Assembly (NCBI GenBank): GCA_045544195.1
Contig: JAZPYO010000062.1
Span: forward strand, 87,541 to 151,540
Reading direction: 5' to 3'
Source: RGIG7213 sp045544195
GTDB taxonomy: Bacteria; Bacillota; Clostridia; Oscillospirales; CAG-272
DNA length: 64,000 bases
In this document: positions 60,112-64,000 of the stretch, in pieces
How the letters are laid out: each line of letters opens with the position of its first letter
How positions within the stretch are numbered: the stretch's first letter is position 1
Translations under genes and position numbers: made by a program
The notes under the pieces: model-generated
The model's database searches: none
What the model was told of the DNA's origin: nothing
Seen by the model: only the letters and a program-made list of their open reading frames with translations

Positions 60112-60756
60112 TTATTTAGGGTCTGAATAGTGACTGCCGGATGGCTTGGATATTCTTACTGTATCTCCGTCGAGCTTTTCGTATTTCAATGCCTGATATC
60201 CGCCGCCGACGATGCGGTACAAATCTTCTGAAGGAATATGGGCTATTTCAAAAACACCAAGACAGGCATATCCCTCAGTCAGCTCCATAACAGCTTCGGG
60301 AATCGTAAGATATTCGCTGTGTTCGTATTTACAACCCCAAAAACTGTTTTCCACATCATAGCTTTCATTGTACTCGTCAAGACTGATCTCTTTTACAAAA
60401 TGTAATCCGTCGATTTCTTTATAATCCTCAAAACGCAACTGCCCGAAGCTCGTTACGGAATTTTGGAATTTAGCATTAAAGAAATATACTGCAATGCACA
60501 CAATGGGGCAGTCTTCTGAATTATCTCCGCCGACATAACCGCCGACGTCACGGGAATCTCCGGTTCCGTATGAAAAATCAAGAGTTACACCGTCAATGTC
60601 AAATTCCGTTTTATCGCTTTTTATTCCGAAAAAAACATCCGGCAAACGCCCGACCCTTCCGTCAAAGCCTATGTTTAAGCCTGACGGCTTGGAGCAAGAC
60701 GAAAAGATAAGACAAGAAGCTAAAACCAAGCATATAATTAAAATCCTGTTTTTCAT
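60112..60756 (-). CDS. Hypothetical lipoprotein
   Basis: This 214-residue protein has a signal MKNRILIICLVLASCLIFSSC with lipobox FSSC (Cys21), so it is probably lipidated and surface-exposed. The mature part is acidic, rich in Asp, Gly and aromatic residues, with no family recognised. GCAAGGATG lies upstream of ATG 60756. It is a single gene between a terminator and the S33 peptidase gene; no clear promoter was found. Confidence 0.65.
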   Translation of the reverse strand: MKNRILIICLVLASCLIFSSCSKPSGLNIGFDGRVGRLPDVFFGIKSDKTEFDIDGVTLDFSYGTGDSRDVGGYVGGDNSEDCPIVCIAVYFFNAKFQNSVTSFGQLRFEDYKEIDGLHFVKEISLDEYNESYDVENSFWGCKYEHSEYLTIPEAVMELTEGYACLGVFEIAHIPSEDLYRIVGGGYQALKYEKLDGDTVRISKPSGSHYSDPK

Positions 60757-60847
60757 AAATATATCATCCTTGCAAGATCTGAATTTGTTTGTTAAATTGG
60801 AATTTTTCGCTCTGATAAGCTTATTTTTGCAAGTGGATTGAATTAAT

Positions 60848-61837
60848 CTAATTTTGAAGTAATTTCTTTACTTCTTTTGCAAACAGCATTGGCTCATCAA
60901 TTTGTGGTGAATGACCACACGCTTTCATAATCACTATTTTTTTATTCGGTGCTATAATTCTATCAAAATACTTTTTAAGTAATTCAACACGACAACTCTT
61001 ATCATATTCTCCCGAAATAAAATACATAGGAACAGAATACTCATTTCCAATATTATAGATGTTAGCAGACAGCGTATAATCCAAAAGTTTTTTGTTTCTG
61101 GCATAGTGTACCTTTAAGTTTAACATGCCCACTAACCATTTAATGTCAGTAAATGCTAAATCCGGTGATGATAATATGAGTTTTATTCGATTAGTCTGCT
61201 TTATATCAGGCATATTCCCAACAAAACAGGGCAATGTTATTCGCTGAAACTTCATAAGATTTTCAAGGCTAAAACTCTCTTGCAAACATTTGTACGCCAT
61301 TGTGAGTTTGTCACTTTTTTTCTTATTATCCTTCGATAAATAAGCTACTTCGTTATAGTTCATTTCCTGTGTGTCTTTAATGGATATTAATTGACCGATA
61401 CCAATATATCTTTCAACTCTCTCAGGATATTTTGCAACATAACCGGCACCCAGCAGTGAACCGTAAGAATGTCCCATAATGACTATTTTGTTTTTCTTAA
61501 AACGCTTACATAAATAATTAACAAGCTCATCAACATCTCTAATGGCCTGTCCGAAATCGGTTGACTCATTTTTTGGGTCAATATGTTTGTTCTTATAATA
61601 TGTTCTGCCGCAACCCCTTTGGTCCCACGAAACATATGTAAATTCATAAGTTATCGCTTGTGCAAATTCATATGTCAAGAAAGCATCTGGATTCGCAGGT
61701 CCTCCATGAAGGTTTAGAATAATAGGGTTATTAATATCCTTTCCCCTAATAAAAATATACTGGTTATGCCCATTTATGTTTACATATAGCTTTTCGTCTA
61801 TTCCTCTGGAGGAAAGTATTCTGTATTTCCTTTTCAC
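60848..61837 (-). CDS. Alpha/beta hydrolase, proline iminopeptidase-like (S33)
   Basis: This 329-residue hydrolase has LHGGPANPDAF near residues 44-54 (oxyanion HGGP), SWDQRGCGRTY near residue 74, nucleophile elbow MGHSYGSLLG near residue 121, the acid in ISGEYDKSC near residue 275 and the His in CGHSPQIDEP near residue 307. The D-Q-R-G-x-G-x-T/S motif is typical of proline iminopeptidases. It starts at GTG 61837 with GGAGG 9 bases upstream. Its AT-rich, AAA/AAT-heavy codon use differs from the arg/aro genes, so it may be acquired. Confidence 0.85.
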   Translation of the reverse strand: MKRKYRILSSRGIDEKLYVNINGHNQYIFIRGKDINNPIILNLHGGPANPDAFLTYEFAQAITYEFTYVSWDQRGCGRTYYKNKHIDPKNESTDFGQAIRDVDELVNYLCKRFKKNKIVIMGHSYGSLLGAGYVAKYPERVERYIGIGQLISIKDTQEMNYNEVAYLSKDNKKKSDKLTMAYKCLQESFSLENLMKFQRITLPCFVGNMPDIKQTNRIKLILSSPDLAFTDIKWLVGMLNLKVHYARNKKLLDYTLSANIYNIGNEYSVPMYFISGEYDKSCRVELLKKYFDRIIAPNKKIVIMKACGHSPQIDEPMLFAKEVKKLLQN

Positions 61838-61925
61838 CCTTGCATTCCTCCATTCACTTCAATACCACAATGTGTAAACTTCAAAGTTTCTACTTCCTAA
61901 AAATTCAAGTTTATCGATTAGTTAG

Positions 61926-61954
61926 ATTATACTATAAAAACGGCAAAAAGTAAA
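61926..61954 (-). promoter_or_regulatory. Putative sigma-A promoter of the S33 peptidase gene
   Basis: On the minus strand TTTACT (61949-61954), a 17-base spacer and TATAAT (61926-61931). Confidence 0.5.
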
Positions 61955-61974
61955 TAGGACGGCTCAATTCTTTA

Positions 61975-62110
61975 CAAATTGAACCGCCTTATCCGAAGGG
62001 ACCCGGCGTCCTCAACGGTCCAAAACGCAAAAAGTCCTGCCGAGCGTCTGCAAAATTAGCGGTAAAAATGAAATTAGCCACCACGGTTTTCGTGGTAGCT
62101 TTTGATATGC
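61975..62110. repeat. Suspected dispersed intergenic repeat
   Basis: GC-rich sequence with no credible gene lies between two minus-strand genes. It contains inverted segments (CCACGGTTTTCGTGG at 62080-62094) and the block around GGGACCCGGCGTCC, which differ in composition from the flanking AT-rich genes. Its frames read as the kind of spurious peptides seen with multicopy elements. Copy number cannot be judged from one window. Confidence 0.4.
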
Positions 62111-62131
62111 GGAAAGCAAAGAAAAGATTTT

Positions 62132-62848
62132 TTATAATTTGATACAGTGAAAGATAGGTGAAAAAAGTTCGAGATTTCCTTTTCGTCTTTTCTTTAGTGT
62201 CATAACACACAACAAGTCCTCACAAATATTGAAAATACAATATCCGTCGTAATATATACCGTCTAACTCAATATTGCACAAGATATTTCCGCTGTGGTCA
62301 ATTCTCAAAACTTGTGTGGTTTTATTATCTGTAGAACAAAAATAATAACTATCATTTACATCGAAATATTTCGATGTGCCTTTGGTATTAAAATCGAATA
62401 CAATTTCACCCGTTTCAATATTCAAAGAATAAAAATGCCCACCATGACCTGCTGTACCGAAAACAATATTGTCTTGATTTAATTCTATTTCAGTATAGAG
62501 ATAGCCCTTTAAGGACTTCTTCCACAATAATTGACCGTTTTTCTTACACATATATCCCCACTCACCATAATGGGAGATCGTATACTCTCCAAATACAAAA
62601 TTATCCAATGTTAAATTGTGTGAATTTGTTTTTCTTTCAGAAGATTTCTTGCTGATTTTTCCGTCGTTTTTATAAGCAATAATCTGACCATTTTGAGGAT
62701 CAAAAGAAACTAATTTCATGCCCACACTACAGTCAAAGAACCAGAAATTCAGAGTGGATTCCTCTCGTTCAGCCTTTCCTGTGTAATACAAAGGAGAAGT
62801 TCTTACTAAATCAAAATTATCAAATTTGTTTTGCCATAAGAGTTTCAT
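62132..62848 (-). CDS. PQQ-like beta-propeller domain protein
   Basis: This 238-residue protein has repeated blade-like segments such as KNGQLLWKKSLKG near residue 103, LNIETGEIVFDFNTKG near residue 144 and RIDHSGNILCNIELDG near residue 183, resembling PQQ_2-type WD/propeller repeats. There is no signal peptide, so it is probably cytoplasmic. Function unknown. GAGGAAAAAG lies upstream of ATG 62848. It is AT-rich and monocistronic behind a strong promoter, next to GC-rich repeats. Confidence 0.7.
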   Translation of the reverse strand: MKLLWQNKFDNFDLVRTSPLYYTGKAEREESTLNFWFFDCSVGMKLVSFDPQNGQIIAYKNDGKISKKSSERKTNSHNLTLDNFVFGEYTISHYGEWGYMCKKNGQLLWKKSLKGYLYTEIELNQDNIVFGTAGHGGHFYSLNIETGEIVFDFNTKGTSKYFDVNDSYYFCSTDNKTTQVLRIDHSGNILCNIELDGIYYDGYCIFNICEDLLCVMTLKKRRKGNLELFSPIFHCIKL

Positions 62849-62887
62849 CTTTTTCCTCGCTTTATTAAAACTTGATTTATTGATAAT

Positions 62888-62916
62888 ATTATACCACGAG
62901 ATAAAATAATAGTCAA
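62888..62916 (-). promoter_or_regulatory. Sigma-A promoter of the propeller gene
   Basis: On the minus strand TTGACT (62911-62916), a 17-base spacer and TATAAT (62888-62893). Confidence 0.8.
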
Positions 62917-62934
62917 CATAATTGTTCTCTCCGG

Positions 62935-63165
62935 GGCAAGCATAGCGCGTGGACGTCCACGCACGATCGGGCAGAAGCCCGAACCCACTATCCGCAGGGG
63001 GAAACGGTGTAGCAAAGGCTCCCTCCGGGAGGGAGCTGGCGCCAAAGGCGACTGAGGGAGAGCGCGTTACTATAAAGTCAATCTAAACTCCAAGTCTCGC
63101 AGGCTCCTTCCACCGCTATCGCGGTCCCCCTCCCTCTAAGGCGAGGGAGGCATTATTTCGCGTAA
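62935..63165. repeat. GC-rich palindromic intergenic repeat cluster
   Basis: This gene-free stretch is made of inverted repeats: GCGTGGACGTCCACGC (62947-62962, perfect 16-bp palindrome), TCGGGC-AGAA-GCCCGA (62967-62982), GCTCCCTC-CGG-GAGGGAGC (63018-63036), TGGCGCCA (63037-63044), CCGC-TATC-GCGG (63113-63124) and CCTCCCTC-TAAGGC-GAGGGAGG (63129-63150). The CTCCCTC/GAGGGAG theme recurs in both halves in opposite orientation, as if two repeat units face each other. Similar sequences are widespread in gut Clostridia between genes. Together with the neighbouring promoters it fills the gap 62849-63269. Confidence 0.75.
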
Positions 63166-63220
63166 TTTTTGATTTTGTGATGTTAGTATCTGTCAATCAA
63201 GGAGATTTATACTGCTTGAA

Positions 63221-63249
63221 TTTACTTTTAAAACTAAATATGATATAAT
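63221..63249 (+). promoter_or_regulatory. Sigma-A promoter of the DUF4304-like gene
   Basis: TTTACT (63221-63226), a 17-base spacer and TATAAT (63244-63249), 20 bases before the ATG. Confidence 0.65.
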
Positions 63250-63269
63250 AGCTTAAAGGCGGTGGTTTT

Positions 63270-63734
63270 ATGGAACTCATTTTATCCGAAGAAGATTTGA
63301 TTGAATATGCAAAGCCTTATTTGAAAGCAAAAGGATTTAAAAAGAAAAATAAGCGTTGGACAAAAGATGTTGGAGATTTCACCTTGTGTTTTTATATTCA
63401 AGGAAGTGCTTTCTCAAAAGAACGCTACTATATTCGCCCCGGAATTTTTGTTAATGCTTTGATGCCGACTAATTTAGTGTACGGTCATTGGATGACTGAA
63501 ATCAAACCGACCACTCCTGAAAAAATAATGCATCAATTTGAACAATGGTGTGGTGAATGGACAGATAAAGCTCTTATAAAAAGCAGATTAGCAGACTTCA
63601 CCGAGTGGGAAAAACGCAACCCATTGGAAAAGCGTCGTGAAGAATCATTCAACTCTAAATCCGACCCAGTTCCTGCTTACGAATTTCTTATGATGGATTT
63701 GCAGACAAAGGAATACATTTTAAATAATTTCTAA
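63270..63734 (+). CDS. DUF4304-like protein
   Basis: This 154-residue soluble protein begins with a helical segment and LKAKGFKKKNKRWTKDVGDF (18-37), then CFYIQGSAFSKERYYIRPGIFVNAL, a pattern matching DUF4304-type proteins of unknown function, which are often found in accessory or toxin-immunity neighbourhoods. AAAGGCGG precedes ATG 63270. Single gene between a repeat cluster and a terminator. Confidence 0.65.
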   Translation: MELILSEEDLIEYAKPYLKAKGFKKKNKRWTKDVGDFTLCFYIQGSAFSKERYYIRPGIFVNALMPTNLVYGHWMTEIKPTTPEKIMHQFEQWCGEWTDKALIKSRLADFTEWEKRNPLEKRREESFNSKSDPVPAYEFLMMDLQTKEYILNNF

Positions 63735-63739
63735 AATTT

Positions 63740-63775
63740 AAGCGAGGTGAAATTCACCTCGCTTTGTTGTTATTT
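63740..63775. terminator. Bidirectional terminator
   Basis: A stem AGCGAGGTG (63741-63749) with CACCTCGCT (63755-63763) and a 5-base loop. A T-rich tail lies on the plus side and an A/T-rich tail on the minus side, between the convergent DUF4304-like and ktrA genes. Confidence 0.85.
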
Positions 63776-64000
63776 CAGCTTCTGGAGCTTTGCTGTTTTT
63801 GCAATTACAATTAACTGCATATTTTTTTCAAGGGGCATTGCCGGGTCAACAGTTGTGGTGATTTCGTCATCCTTGCGGATCGCAACCACGTTGATTGAAT
63901 ATTTTTTTCTCAAGCTCAAATCTATGAGATTTTTGCCCACCCATTCACTCTTAACATCGAGCTCAAGTCGGATCGTAGCCATGTCGTTCTGTGAGCCAAG
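63770..64000 (-). CDS. Potassium uptake regulator KtrA/TrkA, C-terminal part (truncated by the window edge)
   Basis: The open frame runs off the window end, so these roughly 76 residues are the C-terminus of a longer protein. SQNDMATIRLELDVKSEWVG, then L-I-D-L-x-L-R-K-K and MPLEKNMQLIVIA, match the RCK_C (TrkA-C) ligand-binding domain of KtrA/TrkA, the cytosolic regulator of K+ uptake channels. The ATG at 63982 is internal, not the true start. Confidence 0.8.
   Translation of the reverse strand, partial: LGSQNDMATIRLELDVKSEWVGKNLIDLSLRKKYSINVVAIRKDDEITTTVDPAMPLEKNMQLIVIAKTAKLQKLK

Noticed and set aside
61989..62210. 73-codon open frame ending in a Phe/Arg/Pro-rich tail
   Set aside because: It covers the suspected repeat and the end of the propeller gene. 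It looks like a spurious frame created by a dispersed element, not a gene.
62935..63165. CRISPR array
   Set aside because: The repeats here are inverted palindromes of different sequence with irregular spacing, not identical direct repeats with unique spacers, and no cas genes are present.

Overview
The window looks like chromosomal DNA from a low-to-mid GC Gram-positive anaerobe of the class Clostridia, probably a gut Oscillospiraceae/Ruminococcaceae relative. This placement rests on strong AGGAGG-type ribosome sites, sigma-A promoters of the TTGACA-N17-TATAAT kind, lipoproteins without outer-membrane genes, a clostridial dicluster ferredoxin, a probable Re-type citrate synthase, a CpsC/CpsD-type capsule kinase pair and GC-rich palindromic intergenic repeats. 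No tRNA, rRNA, CRISPR array or intact transposon was seen.

Layout. (1) 1-11529 (+): a surface polysaccharide operon. It starts with a broken gene remnant, then a GT32 transferase, five GT2 transferases, a Wzy/O-antigen-ligase-like membrane protein, a polysaccharide pyruvyl transferase, an ABC exporter pair (Wzm/Wzt type) and a GT4 transferase. (2) 11661-18374 (+): a second envelope operon. It holds a D,D-carboxypeptidase-fold protein that has lost all three catalytic motifs, the CpsC/CpsD chain-length and tyrosine-kinase pair, a nucleotidyltransferase-fold protein, an S24/S26 peptidase-like protein, a phosphodiester-glycosidase-like protein and an unrecognised membrane-anchored protein. (3) 18407-24621: coaD, a CarD-type regulator, tmcAL, ackA, a lipoprotein and an LCAT-like lipase lipoprotein. 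(4) 24686-36198 (-): an arginine and carbamoyl-phosphate operon in the order argG-argC-argJ-argB-argD-argF-carA-carB::dapF. (5) 36406-41907 (-): mnmE-tyrA-aroB-aroA-aroC. (6) 42048-47748 (+): a GH3 beta-hexosaminidase, a UDP-sugar 4,6-dehydratase, VanZ, a PIG-L protein and an NhaC antiporter. (7) 47800-50020: a YwaF-like membrane protein, a DUF5662 protein and an AlkD-like protein. (8) 50083-58382 (-): ferredoxin, trmN6, rsmI, nagA, a membrane protein, metG, tatD, a glucosaminidase lipoprotein and a C_GCAxxG_C_C protein. (9) 58581-60020 (+): a Re-citrate-synthase-like enzyme. (10) 60112-63734: single-gene units of accessory character among GC-rich repeats, followed by the C-terminus of a KtrA/TrkA protein.

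The most unusual part is the carbamoyl-phosphate synthase. CarA keeps its fold signatures but has lost Cys, His and Glu of the glutaminase triad (Gly243, Ile328, Gln330), which predicts an ammonia-dependent enzyme. Its partner CarB is fused in frame to a complete diaminopimelate epimerase. That epimerase lacks the usual first catalytic cysteine (Ala1141) but carries a cysteine in its N-terminal GND motif (Cys1079). One protein thus joins carbamoyl phosphate (arginine, pyrimidines) to meso-diaminopimelate (lysine, peptidoglycan). In the envelope region, the pseudo-carboxypeptidase and the nucleotidyltransferase/peptidase pair beside the polysaccharide kinase are further candidates for uncharacterised biology.
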